DNA of 64,000 bases from Eurosta solidaginis (GCF_040869045.1 NC_090322.1:172684672-172748671), one strand, 5' to 3'; numbered from the stretch's first letter, positions 11,001-21,430 are shown. Made by a program: numbers and translations. Notes: a model not told the origin generated them from the sequence alone.

Positions 11001-14000
11001 TACGAATCGAGCGCGTAATTAAAAAACAAGAGTAAAAAAACTGTTTCGAGAGCAAAGTTGTCGCAAGTGCACAGTGTATTTATTTATGATTTAATTTATT
11101 GATTCTTATACAAAATTGCGTGACCATCTCTTCGTTGCCGTTTAGCCGGTGTGTGCTTACTTTGCGTTTATTATTTGGTTTTTGTTTTTTCTATTTTATT
11201 TAATGAATACATTTGCTGCAAATAGTAAATTATTTTGTTGATGTTGAAAGTACACAGTTTAATAAGTGTATTAGGTTCGGTCAAGGTAAGCGCTGCTTTG
11301 TTTTGTTTTGTTAGGTAGTTCCATCATAGAATAATTTTAATTTTGTGGACACGTCTAAAAACTAGTAAAGAAGTCCAAAGAGCGCTTAAACCCGAATGTG
11401 TGTATACCCAGTTGTGATCTATTACAGAATCCCACGAAAGACAGGACTTATGTATGCTAATAGGTTTTAGAAAATAAAGCTTTAGAAAGTTATAATTCCT
11501 ATTACATACTATACTACCTTGCTTTAGTACTAAGTATTTTCGAGGTTACAATGAACCCCAAAAAAAAAAACAATGTAAGCCATTCCAACAGACATCCCAT
11601 TTAAGAGGCTCCGCCTCCCTGGGACGTAACCATCATGAAGAAATTCGGCGCATAAGAACTGAGCAGTTTGATCCTGATGAGTATAAAGAGATCCGGAATC
11701 TCATCCATGATGAGTCGCCACAGGTTAATGCCGATGATTGCCAGGTGAACCCCTTTCTAAACGCCAAATACCCGAAACTCGCAGTAAAGGAAATCGATCT
11801 ACGCAGGGTGACGCGCGACACTCTGGCTCAACTTCGATCTGGATCCTGTCATAGGTTTAACTCTTACTTATCCAGAATCAACCCTGACATACCCAATGTA
11901 TGGTTGTAACGTGTCTCCATATGACACCAACCATCTTTTCAATCGCTATGTGGAACCAACGCCTCTAATACTGGTATTTATCTCTTTCGTTCAACCCTAT
12001 TGATACTGCTAGTTTCCTCGGACTCCAGCTAGAGGATATTGATGAAAGTCTGTGAGTGATCGCACCTGTTGGAAGAGGCGACTCACGAATCACTGATACA
12101 ATAACTCCAACAAGTTGTATTAAGCTAGAACTAGATTCTGAATCTATTTACTTGAGGCCAGTAATATTTTGCATATGGGGAACATTCACCGGGTTCTTAC
12201 AATTTTGGAGAAATTATGTATGGTATATGGATCACACAGATGAAAGTCTAGCAATTATGAAGAAGTGGACTAAGCATCCACAACCCTCCTGGAACCGGTG
12301 GCTTAAATCGTCATAACTTTTGATCTATTGGACTTAGGACACACATGGGTCACATAACTGCAGGGCCTGCAACTTTGCAGAAATGACCAGTGAACAGTCC
12401 CCCTGTACCGTTTTAAACGTCACAATTTTGGGTCTATTTGACATCAGACTAATAATATTTGGTATACGGATCACAAAAGGCAGGACCCTGCAATTGTGGA
12501 GAAGAAAACGCTGGAATTTCTTCCCCAAATTATCTTAACTAAGTACTGTGAATCACATAAATCGAGGTCTCACTTTGGGTGTATATGAGGGCCATTACGG
12601 GATTTTTCACAATTTGTTGCTTTTTCTTTTAATAATTTTGGTCGGTCCTGTTCGCGGTTATTCATGTAGTCGTTTCGGAGCTATTTCTGTATAATTTCAG
12701 GATTATCACTGGTTATTTTGGGATTGTTTTCTGATTCCGATGGCTATAGTGACCACATACAAATATACAAATAATAATTTAACGGACCATAACATAGCCT
12801 GATTCTACGTGGAACTTGAGGGTGGGGAGGGAGGGGATGGCCTGAAGGTTTAATGTGGCCACATAAATCGTTCCCGAGATGGTCGGGCTAGCACCTTAAT
12901 GGTGCTGTGGTACCGGAGCGTACCGGATCTGTATCCGGCAAAGGACCATCACATCGATAACACTTCCCAAAGCCTTCGGGGAGCAACCTTATCGCTACAA
13001 CAACAATAACAACAACAACATAAATTTTGACCCCAGCTTCGGTTTCATATATATTCTATCTTGAATCTGAACTTTTTCGGATTTTTACTTATCAATTCTC
13101 ATCTAAACTTTGATTTCGGTTAATTGGATATGAGTCTGGCTTTGATTTGAGTGCCATTTGCGGTAACATTTTCGTTAGTCGTTTCTGCTCTAGATTCGGT
13201 TTATTTTCCAAATTTCATCCGCTATTGATTAAGCATTGGTTCGGTTCTGGTTTCGGTTTTAGGTCAGGTTGTGGCTTAATTTTCGCCCCGGATTTGCTTC
13301 TCCGTCGGTTCCTCGTTGGTACCATCTTCGTTTTCGGTTTTGGCACGTCTTCGATCTCAGCCTCGATCACGGTTTGAGTCGGCTTTCGTTTTACATTTAT
13401 ATGTTATATTTTTGACCTTGGTGTTACCGTTTGAAGGGATAAGACTGGAGAAAAAATTCTTAATTTTTTAATAAGGGACACCCTTATACAGTAAACGACT
13501 TGAGCGGCCATCAAAGTTGAAAGTTGAAATAAAAATAACATATGAAGGGGCTAGTTTAATATTTAAAATGCTAGCATTTTTTAGAATAAAATATACATTT
13601 GTATGTATGGGGTATTCCATCCCATTTCGACCAATTTTGAACCCGACCCCTTTAGAATTGGCTGAAAGTTTTTCTTCTTTTTCTAGCTTACGAAAGACGT
13701 TTTTCAGAATTTTTTCAAATTTTTTCATCCAACTCAAAAAAAGTTATGAATTTTAAAAAAAACACCGTTTTTGTTTTCAAAATGCTATAACTTTTTCAAA
13801 AATTGACCATTTGGGATCTTTTGTTTTTTAATTTGTTTTTAAATGTACTTTTAGGAAAATTTACAAAAAAATTTTTAAAGTTTTTTTTTTTAATTTTTCA
13901 CTTTTTCGAGATTTTTCGAATTTCGCCATTTTTTTTCTCATAAAAAACTTCAATCAATTCTGCAATCATCCCCACTAATCCCGGAGTGGGTCGAGTCAGC

Positions 14001-14327
14001 CAATTCTAAAGGGGTCGGGTTCAAAATTGGTCGAAATGGGATGGAATACCCCGTATGTACTTTCTACTACAACTTGAAAAACTAAAACTTAATATAATTT
14101 TACAATAAATTAAATTTGTTTTCGCTTGTAAACACACACAGGATATACCAGTACCCGGCGCTTACGTACGTGCTCCAACGAAATCACCTAAAAAGATCTC
14201 CCCAGCAGAGACATCCAGCAGCAACAGTAAAACAGCGAAACGTCGTGTGACGAAGAAAGCTAAAGTTGAAATTGAATATGAAATGGAAACTGAAGCTGCT
14301 GCAGAGGGGCAAAGGTTGCATAACTAA
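5064..14327 (+). CDS. MAK16: MAK16 ribosome biogenesis protein, 4 exons
   Basis: Exons are 5064-5078, 5152-5198, 5263-6001 and 14142-14327; together 987 nt, 328 residues. The product starts [20 protein letters not shown] and contains [53 protein letters not shown] and [17 protein letters not shown], then a long acidic tract and a basic tail ending [11 protein letters not shown]. These match the Mak16 family along its whole length, including the conserved cysteines in residues ~17-45 and the closing VEIEYE motif. MAK16 is a nucleolar factor for 60S subunit assembly. All introns have GT..AG ends and matching phases. Introns 1 and 2 are 73 and 64 bp; intron 3 (6002-14141) is 8.1 kb and packed with transposons. 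Reading through the donor at 6002 would end at a stop at 6038-6040. Confidence 0.95.
5263..6001 (+). CDS. MAK16: MAK16 exon 3 (main coding exon)
   Basis: This exon encodes about residues 21-267: the conserved basic core and the acidic stretch (runs of E and D from about residue 190). The acceptor is cattag|AA before the ACT GAT ACA codons and the donor is GAG|gtgagt. It joins exon 2 through a split lysine codon. Confidence 0.93.
6175..6296 (+). repeat. SINE-like (CAA)n-tail repeat, decayed fragment
   Basis: Contains the family signatures ctcatggaactaggggg and cccgagatggtcgggcta. It is the central part of the 404-bp repeat described at 17104-17507 and is interrupted after cgggctaagg by the RTE-like LINE fragment region. 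Confidence 0.6.
6394..6984 (-). pseudogene. RTE-like LINE reverse transcriptase C-terminus
   Basis: A 196-codon minus-strand frame contains [59 protein letters not shown] and NDELYELY. These are hallmarks of the region just after the RT fingers/palm in RTE/endonuclease-RT retroposons of insects. It lacks the catalytic YADD part and the endonuclease, so it is a truncated copy inside MAK16 intron 3. A second piece, from the N-terminal part of a similar RT, lies at 59150-59720. Confidence 0.75.
6984..7165 (+). repeat. SINE-like (CAA)n-tail repeat, 3' part
   Basis: 3' half of the 404-bp repeat: tggcctgaaggtttaatgtg, ttcccgagatggtcgggcta, the gtaccggatctgtatccgg hairpin, and the ccttcggggagcaaccttat end with a short CAA tail. 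Confidence 0.8.
7170..8040 (-). mobile_element. Jockey-like LINE, C-terminal end and 3' region
   Basis: On the minus strand, 7590-7333 encodes [40 protein letters not shown] and TPLTPL. This is the zinc-binding C-terminal tail of Jockey-type ORF2, recurring at 11600, 16745 and 52730. Farther upstream (7660-8040) the RT region continues in broken frames. The 3' end near 7180 is duplicated in tandem. The reading frame is disrupted in several places; it is an inactive 5'-truncated copy inside MAK16 intron 3. Confidence 0.75.
7182..7391 (+). repeat. 105-bp tandem duplication within LINE end
   Basis: The block aattgtcatcaatatcctct ... gttccacattt occurs twice in direct orientation, starting at 7181 and 7286, almost without change. 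The other LINE copies in the window have it once. Confidence 0.8.
8604..8790 (+). pseudogene. HARBI1-like transposase fragment
   Basis: The frame reads KWIKTQ ... [24 protein letters not shown]. In Harbinger DDE transposases the matching segment is of the type F..KTG.PGV.G..DGTH, where the aspartate is the first catalytic residue. Here that position is asparagine, so even this piece is catalytically dead. The rest of the transposase is missing or scrambled. Identification is by motif and by the TTA target duplication and TIRs around it. Confidence 0.65.
8978..9490. mobile_element. Nested foldback element
   Basis: The inverted arms gatcaaaagacgcgtttcga (from 8978) and its complement (to 9490) frame an insert within the Harbinger element. 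A second inverted pair, aagtctagttggggggttga (from about 9013) and its complement (ending about 9160), lies inside. No coding content is recognisable. Confidence 0.6.
9781..10282. other. Intron 3 sequence, no recognised gene
   Basis: MAK16 intron sequence with a (CATA)n run near 9968-9988 and a short (TTG)n run near 10124-10140. Two imperfect inverted copies of a segment around aaaaaacaatg..aaaatac lie at about 10140-10260. No gene is seen. Confidence 0.4.
10283..10402 (+). repeat. SINE-like (CAA)n-tail repeat, fragment
   Basis: Contains gttcccgagatggtcgagct, agtaccttaatggtgct and atcgataacactccccaaa, the 3' third of the family, diverged and lacking the tail. Confidence 0.7.
10403..11599. 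other. Intron 3 sequence, no recognised gene
   Basis: AT-rich MAK16 intron sequence. The 86-codon minus-strand frame at 10795-11055 shows no domain I recognise and has no family copy elsewhere in the window; I treat it as chance or very old repeat. Confidence 0.4.
11600..12060 (+). mobile_element. Jockey-like LINE C-terminal fragment
   Basis: Plus-strand copy of the same LINE tail seen at 7170 and 16745. Frames in order give [40 protein letters not shown] and INPDIPNV, then a short deletion removes the CPAC part before [12 protein letters not shown]. It ends with the family's last codons, of the LEDIDESL type, around 12040-12055. It is frameshifted and inactive. Confidence 0.75.
12061..12825. 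other. Intron 3 sequence with weak internal repeats
   Basis: Loose direct repeats of phrases such as tggtatacggatcacaaa, tggtatatggatcacacag and aattttggagaaa suggest an old degenerate tandem repeat. No gene is recognised. Confidence 0.35.
12826..13020 (+). repeat. SINE-like (CAA)n-tail repeat, 3' half
   Basis: Runs from gaacttgagggtggggagg through ttcccgagatggtcgggcta and gtaccggatctgtatccgg to ccttatcgctacaacaaca and a CAA-rich tail. It is on the plus strand within MAK16 intron 3. Confidence 0.8.
13609..14052. mobile_element. 444-bp MITE with perfect 57-bp TIRs
   Basis: The two ends (13609-13665 and 13996-14052) are exact inverted copies for 57 bp, starting GGGGTATTCCATCCCATTTC. Flanking 8-bp sequences, gtatgtat (13601-13608) and gtatgtac (14053-14060), are a 7/8 target duplication. 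An 8-bp duplication is typical of hAT and P superfamilies, but the superfamily is not proven. The interior is AT-rich and non-coding. It ends 89 bp before MAK16 exon 4. Confidence 0.88.
14142..14327 (+). CDS. MAK16: MAK16 terminal exon 4
   Basis: Acceptor aacacacacag|GATATACCA, 62 codons including TAA. It encodes the basic tail ([12 protein letters not shown]) followed by [11 protein letters not shown], the C-terminal signature of MAK16 proteins, and finishes EGQRLHN. It is in phase 0 with exon 3 ending at 6001. Confidence 0.92.
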   Translation, partial: DIPVPGAYVRAPTKSPKKISPAETSSSNSKTAKRRVTKKAKVEIEYEMETEAAAEGQRLHN

Positions 14328-14361
14328 GGTATATGAGAGTAAGATAATATGTAATGGAAGC

Positions 14362-14367
14362 AATAAA
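14362..14367 (+). terminator. MAK16 polyadenylation signal
   Basis: AATAAA lies 34 bp after the MAK16 stop codon, a suitable position for 3'-end formation. Confidence 0.6.
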
Positions 14368-14586
14368 AGCCATATATCTTGCTATATAGATACATACAAA
14401 CATATGTATGAACAGTTGCTGTATTAAAAAATGCATTTTATTTTAATTTTTTTAAACAATTTAGTTTTGTATAGTTTTGTGTATAAAATAAAAGAAAAAA
14501 AGGCGCAAACATAAAAATAGAATTATAGTATTGCCTACTTTTAATTTTTTGTATGTACATAGATATGTATTGATGCCAGCAATAAG

Positions 14587-16451
14587 CAGTGGCGTAGTGA
14601 GGGGGGAGAAAGGCGGCAAGGGGGCATCTTGCCCCAGGCACAACTCACGAAAGTGCGCAAAGCACTGATTTTTGGAAAATATTGATTTCTGAAAAAAATT
14701 TATACTAAAAACACTTGCAACAGATTGTGGAATAATTTTAAAATATATATCTTTTTTTCCCGCGTTCAACGTTAGATGGGAATTATTAAAAAATGCTTTA
14801 ACAAAAACTGTCAATTGTGAATCTGAAACACGATGGAGCGCCAGAATACAAGCGGTTAGCGTTATCGTCGATGGGCTAAAGAATGTAGTAGAACACTTAG
14901 AACATTTAGCAGAGGACACTAACACCACAAGTAATACCAGAAGGGAAGCTACAGTTCTGTTGCAAAATATACTACATTTTAGTTTCATAACATTAGTTCA
15001 TTTCTGGTATGAAATCTTAAGGATTGATCGTGTGCAGCTCAGATTTCAAAATCCGGAGATGAATTTTAGAGAAGCGTATCATGATATTAAATCAGCGACT
15101 GAACTATCCAAAATTCGAGGCACTCTCTGGAAGAAGCAATATAAAAAGCGAAGTCTCTTTGTGAAAAATGGGATATTGATATAGTAAAACGTTTAAGAAG
15201 GCAACGCAAAATGCTCGGAGAATCGTCTAGAGATGTTGGTCTTTCCGCAGATGTGAAATTTCTCGCTTTATGAAAAGTGTTCTCGCTCGTCTCCAACAAG
15301 AAATACGTACAAGATTTACACGACTAAATGACCTTAATTTTAGGTTTAGATTTCTCTTAGAAATTTGTTAAACAAGGATAGAAAGAAATTGTAAGAACTT
15401 GGGTGAATTTTATAATACAGATTTCGATGGAACAGAACTTTTTAACGAAATATGTGTCTGCAAAATATTACTTCGCAGTAGAAAAGAAATTGAACCTAAA
15501 ACTCCGTTAGAATTACTTACTTTTATAATCTCGTATGGAGAAGATGTTTTTCCAAACTTGTGAGTGGCACTTCAAATACTCTTGACTATCTCAGTATCAA
15601 TTGCTAGCTGGGAACGGTCATTCAGCAAATTAAAACTGATTTTGACATATTTACGATCAACGATGGGGCAAGGTTGCCTAACTGACCTAACATTATTAGG
15701 TATGGAAAAAAAATGAAATGATAAATTTTGGTGATATCATTGATCTATTTGCTTCCTCAAAGGAAAGGAAAATTTGCACATATATATTAGTTTTACTAAT
15801 GTATTATAATCATATTATTATTAAATGTGTATTTGAGTCTACATATAGATGATATCTTCAGCCTACGACTTTATTGGTTTATTAATTTTTGAATATATAA
15901 AATTACTAGCAGACCCCGCATACGTTGTTCTTCCCTAACCTTGGTCTATCTGCACATCTCTTAAGAATTTTTTACCTCTTACCTTACCCCCACCCAGTTC
16001 TAGTCCCAGTTCCAATCCCAATCCCACTCCCAGTCGGTCCCTGGTCCATTTCCTGGAAAAAAGTTTTGTAAATACTAGGCCTGGTCGATTTGTGGGGAGG
16101 CAAAAAAATCGCCCATTGCTCTGTGAAAATCATATTCTAGGGATCAAAATAAGAAACTTTGCCGAAGGAACCATACCTCTAAAACGAATTCTGAAAAAGA
16201 AATAGCTAATTCGGTCATTTTTATATTATGGACTAACAAACCCGGCAGACTTTGTTTACCCTAACTTTGATCTACTCGTATCTGCATAACTTTTAGGAAG
16301 TTTTTATTCTTACTCTCCTTCCCCTCTCTCCCAATTTTCTCTAACCCCTTATTCACTCCTCTCTCTGCCTTTCTATCTTTCTGGACCTCTTTTTCCCCCT
16401 CCGCCAAATAAATATTTAGCCCGGGCGCAAGAAAACCTCACTACGCCACTG
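14587..16451 (+). mobile_element. hAT DNA transposon relic
   Basis: The ends are perfect 16-bp inverted repeats CAGTGGCGTAGTGAGG (14587-14602) and its complement (16436-16451), of hAT type. A decayed hAT transposase C-terminal half lies inside (14785-15730). The flanking 8 bp (gcaataag and gcagtgtg) do not match, so the target duplication is lost or the ends come from different copies. Two divergent copies of another dispersed repeat (starting actagcagaccccgca at about 15903 and actaacaaacccggcag at about 16231) occupy the right part. The element begins about 260 bp after MAK16 ends. Confidence 0.75.
14785..15730 (+). pseudogene. hAT transposase, C-terminal half, decayed
   Basis: Plus-strand frames give CESETRWSARIQAVSVIVDG and LAEDTNTTSNTRREATVLLQ and, past several stops and shifts, ELLTFIISYGEDVFPNL and SIASWERSFSKLKLILTYLR STMGQ. 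These correspond to the middle and the dimerisation region of hAT transposases of the ZMYM1-like group. At least four in-frame stops or frameshifts disable it, and the N-terminal zinc finger and first catalytic region are absent. Confidence 0.75.
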
Positions 16452-16744
16452 GCAGTGTGTTGTATCGGATGCAAACCGGTTGTTGTTTCAACTTGCCATA
16501 ATTGCTAATAAACAATTGCGGTTTTTTCGTATCTTTATTCAGAACTGCATTCATTCTCATTAGCCATGTGCGAAATTAAAATAAAAAGATAAAGATGTTG
16601 ACCCTGACCCCTACCTGCGTGTATTTGCCGTGCTCGTATGTCGTTCAAAGATTTTATTTTCGTAAATGACAATACAGCAGTTGGCTAGTTTATAAATATA
16701 TATATTTTTTAATATACTTGCAGTGTTATGAGGCTTAGATGTGT

Positions 16745-18480
16745 TGTTGTTGTTGTAGCAGTGCTTCGCCACATCGAATATGTACGACCACTCACAAATT
16801 GTCATGAATATCCTCTAACGGTAGTCCAAGGTAATTTACAGTTTCATGGGGGGTGGACCAGAGTGAGAGGGGTGTTAGAAGCGTTGGTTTCACATTGCAA
16901 TTAAAAGGATGGTTGGTGTCATGTGGAGACACGTTTCAGGGTTGATTCTGGATAAGTAAGAATATCCAGATCAATGTTGAGCTAGAGTGACGCGCGTCTC
17001 TCTGGGGAAATTCCTGGCATAGAGGTCTGACTCTTTTTTTGTGGATATCACTTACGACCTGCTTGAGTTTTTCTTCTACGTACTGCTGTGTTCTCAGGTG
17101 CCGTTGTTGTTGTTGTTGTTGTAGCGATAAGGTTGCTCCCCGAAGGCTTTGGGGAGTGCTATCGATGTATTGGTCCTTTGCCGGATACAGATCCGGTACG
17201 CTCCGGTACCACAGCACCATTAGGTGCTAGCCCGACCATCTCGGGAACGATTTATGTGGCCACATTAAACCTTCAGGTCATCCCCTCCCTCCCCACCCCC
17301 AAGTTCCATGAGGAGCTTGGGGTCGCCAGAGCCTCGTCTGTTAGTCAAACAGGATTCGCCGCGGATAGGTGAGGTTGACAATTATATTGTATATATTGCG
17401 CTGGCAACGTGAAGGGTTGCGCTACACAGCCCCTTGGATCTGGTATTTTAGCCGTTTCTTACGACAGGCATACCTACCGCAGGAATATTCTGACCCCCTA
17501 ACCCGCTGGTGCCGTATTTCCTCACAATGCTGGCGGAGATTACTTCTTAAGCCCCTGGGAGACGGGGCCTCTTCAATCAGATGTCTTTTGGTTGGTAGGT
17601 GCAATTGCGGTTGGTGCTCGCCAAGTTGTAGTTTCTGATCGAATGTCACTCCTAGTATTTTTGGGTGTAAGAAAGTCGGTAGCGTAATGCCATGGACGAG
17701 GATGTCCAGAATGGTCGACATTTGCCAAGTCCATGTTGTAAATAAAGTCGCCGATGATTTGGCCGGTGACGATGTCAGGTTTCGCTAGGTGAAAAAACTT
17801 GAGGGACCAAGGAGATAGCTGTTTATTTTATTACATAGCGCATCGATGGGTGGGTCGGGACCAATAGCCATTATCGTGCAGTCATCGGCGTAGGGTACAA
17901 TGGTGACTCCTTATGGTTGCGCAGGAAGCTTTGATATGTGAAAGTTAAACAAAAGCGGAGATAGGACACCCCTTGTTTAATTCTTCAATGATAGATGTTA
18001 CGTTCATGTTCGCGATGCTTGCCGACCAGGCAGACACCTTTTAAGACTTGGAGGAAGGGAGGATCATTCCAAGTCTTGCAGTAACATGCCGTGGTTGACT
18101 GTATCAAAAGCTTTTAATAAGTCGAGCGCTACGAATACTGTTATGCGGTGGGGTTTTTGATTCAATCCGCAATTTATCTGCGTAATGGTGGCGTTTAGAG
18201 CGGTGGTAGTGCTATGGTGTCTTCGAAAGCCGTGCTGATGATTTGCAAGACGTAAGTTTGCAGTAAAATAGAGAAGCAGGAAGACTACAAGTGTTTTGGC
18301 TACTGGCGATGGGGGAGATATCGGTCGATAAGATTCTCCTAAATTGGCTGGTTTCCCAGGCTTTAGTGGCCATTTTCCATTTTTTGGGGATGACGAAGGT
18401 GGACAGGGACTGGTGCTAGATAATTAAATCCCTCTTTGCCTAGTTTTTTAAGCATCGACATGGCTATGCCGTCTGTGCCA
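16745..18480 (-). mobile_element. Jockey-like LINE, interrupted by SINE-like element
   Basis: Minus-strand LINE with its 3' end (16745-17103) carrying the tail described at 7170. It is broken by the 404-bp repeat at 17104-17507 and resumes at 17508-18480, where HPKILGVTFDQKLQLGEHQP (near 17640) marks the RT thumb-side region. Upstream parts (17760-18480) match RT motifs in scattered frames (the phrase gcagtcatcggcgtagg lies at the YADD site on this strand). Frames are broken; the copy is inactive. Confidence 0.75.
17104..17507 (-). mobile_element. Full-length 404-bp SINE-like retroposon
   Basis: A clean insertion into the LINE, with the 7-bp direct repeat ggtgccg at 17097-17103 and 17508-17514; the uninterrupted target can be read at 7671-7678. 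On the minus strand the element begins CAGCGGGTTAGGGGGTCAGA, includes tatgcctgtcgtaag and ctcatggaacttggggg, has the short palindrome gtaccggatctgtatccgg, and ends gagcaaccttatcgctacaa plus (CAA)n. It has no coding capacity. The CAA tail resembles that of the Jockey-like LINE around it, which suggests mobilisation by that LINE. I see no clear tRNA-type promoter boxes. Confidence 0.8.
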
Positions 18481-18957
18481 AAAATATTTGGCGAAACAAA
18501 ACGTTACTTTGATCGTCTGATTTATTTATCGTCCGAGATATCCGTCCAATGAACACCTATTGCTCCCCGAAGCCACCATGGAAAGAGTCTGACAAATCAT
18601 GCCAGTAACTTCTAATATCATTACGAAGACAATGTATGAAAATCAGCCTTTATAAATTGATGAAAGTAAGGTCTATTTTTTGCACGATATCTGCCAAAGC
18701 TACTATGACTCAATGACCTACTTCAGGTGGAAGTATGCGCTGACGAAATTTCAGGTTTTATAAAATGACGAAGGTCTGACAGTCACGGGCTCTTGCTTCA
18801 TTGAACATATTATTCTATAAAATTCTGGTGCATGGTGGTTTTGAAAGCAGTTGGTGAGTTTTGACGCTTTCGAAGCGCATACAATAAGTATAATTCAATC
18901 TTGCAATAACTGCATGTGTCCGAAAGACCTGATTTGAGGATACTTAAACAATTACGT
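18481..18957. other. No recognised gene
   Basis: Contains no open frame with a recognised domain. The copy of ttaaacaattacgt ending at 18957 is the left target duplication of the adjacent SINE. Confidence 0.35.
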
Positions 18958-19313
18958 GGCGGCCACAGTGGTTTGATGGTAGCGTGCTCCGCCTACCACA
19001 CTGTATGCCCTGGGTTCACACCCCAGGCAAAGCAACATCAAAATTTTAGAAATACGGTTTTTCAATTAGAAGACAATTTTTCTAAGCGGGGTCGCCCCTC
19101 GGCAGTGTTTGGCAAGCGCTCCGGGTGTATTTCTGCCATGAAAAACTCTCAGTGAAAACTCATCTGCCTTGCAGATGCCGTTCGGAATCGGCATAAAACA
19201 TGTAGGTCCCGTCCGGCCAATTTGTAGGGAAAATTAAGAGGAGCACGACGCAAATTGGAAGAAAAGCTCGGCCTTAGATCTCTTCGGAGGTTATCGCGCC
19301 TTACATTTTTTTT
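18958..19313 (+). mobile_element. tRNA-derived SINE, full length with TSD
   Basis: Starts ggcggccacagtggtttgat, contains the tRNA-like head tgatggtagcgtgctccgcc and a box B region (gggttcacaccccagg, close to the RNA polymerase III consensus), then a ~280-bp tRNA-unrelated body ending gaggttatcgcgccttacat and a T-rich tail. It is flanked by an exact 14-bp direct repeat TTAAACAATTACGT (18944-18957 and 19314-19327), proving retroposition. This copy defines the boundaries of a family found at least eight times in the window. Confidence 0.9.
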
Positions 19314-19327
19314 TTAAACAATTACGT

Positions 19328-19956
19328 CTGAAAATTTCTTTAAGCATATAAAACTTCCTGTATCGAACGAAGTTAGAATTGATCAAAAGTTGTCTCCAAA
19401 CTCCGTACAAACATACATACATACAATCATAATTTATTTTTAAATACATAACCAACACATCAACCTCTTTGGAAAAATCCATAATAATATTTTAGTCTAT
19501 GCCAGTATACCTTCAGTGTTTTTGTTGTAGCTTTTACAGTTACAACAACAATGCCAAGAATGACTAATTAGATTATTTGTATTTCAATGGTAACTATATT
19601 TTACTTTTTTAAACAATTTTATATTTATTTATAAATAAGTGTAATTAGCGGTGTTATAATATTTCCGTTTTCCATTGCATTTTATCTACGAGCAAAAAAG
19701 AAAAATGGAAAATTTAATTTCATTTAAAAAATGTATATTAACAAAATTACATGATTTTTAGACGAGCTTTAGATTTAATGATCGATGTATGTATGTATGT
19801 ATGTACACACAAGTAGTAGTGAAACTTGTTCAGTTATACAAAAAAAATGAACTTTGCCAAGATGAACATAAATATCTTTTATGCATACTGAAACTGAGAT
19901 ATTATCTGCTCACATACATACACAAAAGAGTGACCCATAGAATAAAAATACTTTTT
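19328..19956. other. AT-rich sequence, no recognised gene
   Basis: Contains a (CATA)n run near 19410-19424 and a (TGTA)n run near 19783-19803, but nothing I recognise as a gene. Confidence 0.4.
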
Positions 19957-21395
19957 ATTATACTCAGCTGAGCAGAGCTCACAGAGTATATTAACTTTGT
20001 TCGCATAACGGTACCCCGTAACGGCATAAACTAATCGGGATGATATAGGCTTCTATATATCAAAATGATCTGGGCGAAAAAAGAAATTCATTTAGCCATG
20101 TCCGTCCGTCCGTCTGTCCGTAAACACGATAACTTGAGTAAATTTTGAGGTATCTTAATGAAATTAGGTATGTAGGTTCCTGGGCGCTCATCTGTGATCG
20201 CTATTTAAAATGAACGAAATCGGACTATAACTACGCCCACCTTTTCGTTAACGAAACTTTCGAAAAACCGAAAAAGTGCGATAATTCATTACCAAAGACG
20301 GATAAAGCGATGAAACTTGGTAGGTGGGTTCACCTTATAACGCAGAATAGAAAATTAGTAAAATTTTGAACAATGGGCGTGGTACCGCCCACTTTTAAAA
20401 GAAGGTAATTTAAAAGTTTTGCAAGCTGTAATTTGACAGTCGTTGAAGATATCATGATGAAATTTGGCAGGAACGTTACTCCCATTACTATATGTGTTCT
20501 AAATAAAAATTAGCAAATAAGTATGCCGAAGACGCCCACTGTAAGACAAATTTTAACCAAAAATTTAATATCTTTACAGTATACATATAAGTAAATTATG
20601 TCAACATTCATCTCCAGTGTCCAAAATACAAAAATAAAAGAAAATTTCATTTAATTTGTCTAGAATACTTTTAGTGCCATAAGTCGAACAAAAATTCTGA
20701 AATTTGGTAAGGGCATAGCCTCTATGACGATAACTGTTTTCTGTGAACATGGGCGAAATCGGTGGAAGCCACGCCCAGTTTATATGCACAGTCGACCGTC
20801 TGTCCCTCCGCTCGGCCGTTAACACGATAACTTGAGCAAAAATCGATATATCTTTACTAAGCTTAGTTCACGTAATTATCTGCACTCATTTTATTTTGGT
20901 TATAAAAATGGGCGAAATCCGACTACGACGACGCCCACTTTTTCGATATCGAAAATTTCGAAAATTTCGAAAAAATTCCATAAATCTATACCAAATACGA
21001 AAAAAAGGATGAAACATGGTGATTGGATTGGTTTTTTGTAGCAGAATATAACTTTAGAAAAAACTTTGTAAAATGGGTGTGACACCTACAATATTAAGTA
21101 GAAGAAAATGAAAAAGTTCCCAACAGATGATGTTCTGGGTCACCCTGGTCCACATTTTGGTCGATATCACGAAAACGCCTTCACATATACAACTTAAGGC
21201 TACTCCCTTTTAAAATATTCATTAACACCTTTCATTTGATACCCATGTCAAACAAACACATTCCAGGGTTACCCTAGTTCATTTTCCTACATGGTTATTT
21301 TCCCTTATTTTGTCTCCAAAGCTCTCAGCTGAGTATGTAATGTTGGGTTACACCCGAACTTAGCCTTCATTTCATTTCATTTCATGTTTCCTTAC
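19957..21395 (+). repeat. Long dispersed repeat B, copy 1
   Basis: Starts ttatactcagctgagcagag, includes a (GTCC)n run (20101-20122), and has repeated phrases such as aaatttggtaggggcatag and cacgcccactttttcgatat. It ends with ctcagctgagtatgtaatgt and gttacacccgaacttagcc. The same framework recurs at 21952-22733 (inverted) and 61387-63803. It is non-coding and probably non-autonomous; I cannot assign a superfamily. The open frames inside are by-products of low complexity. Confidence 0.7.
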
Positions 21396-21430
21396 TTGTT
21401 TTTTTTTTTACTTTTTTTGATCCTTCTAAA

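Noticed and set aside
18958..19040. tRNA gene
   Set aside because: Box B and a tRNA-like head are present, but the sequence continues into a SINE body and tail with a 14-bp target duplication, and the same head recurs many times.
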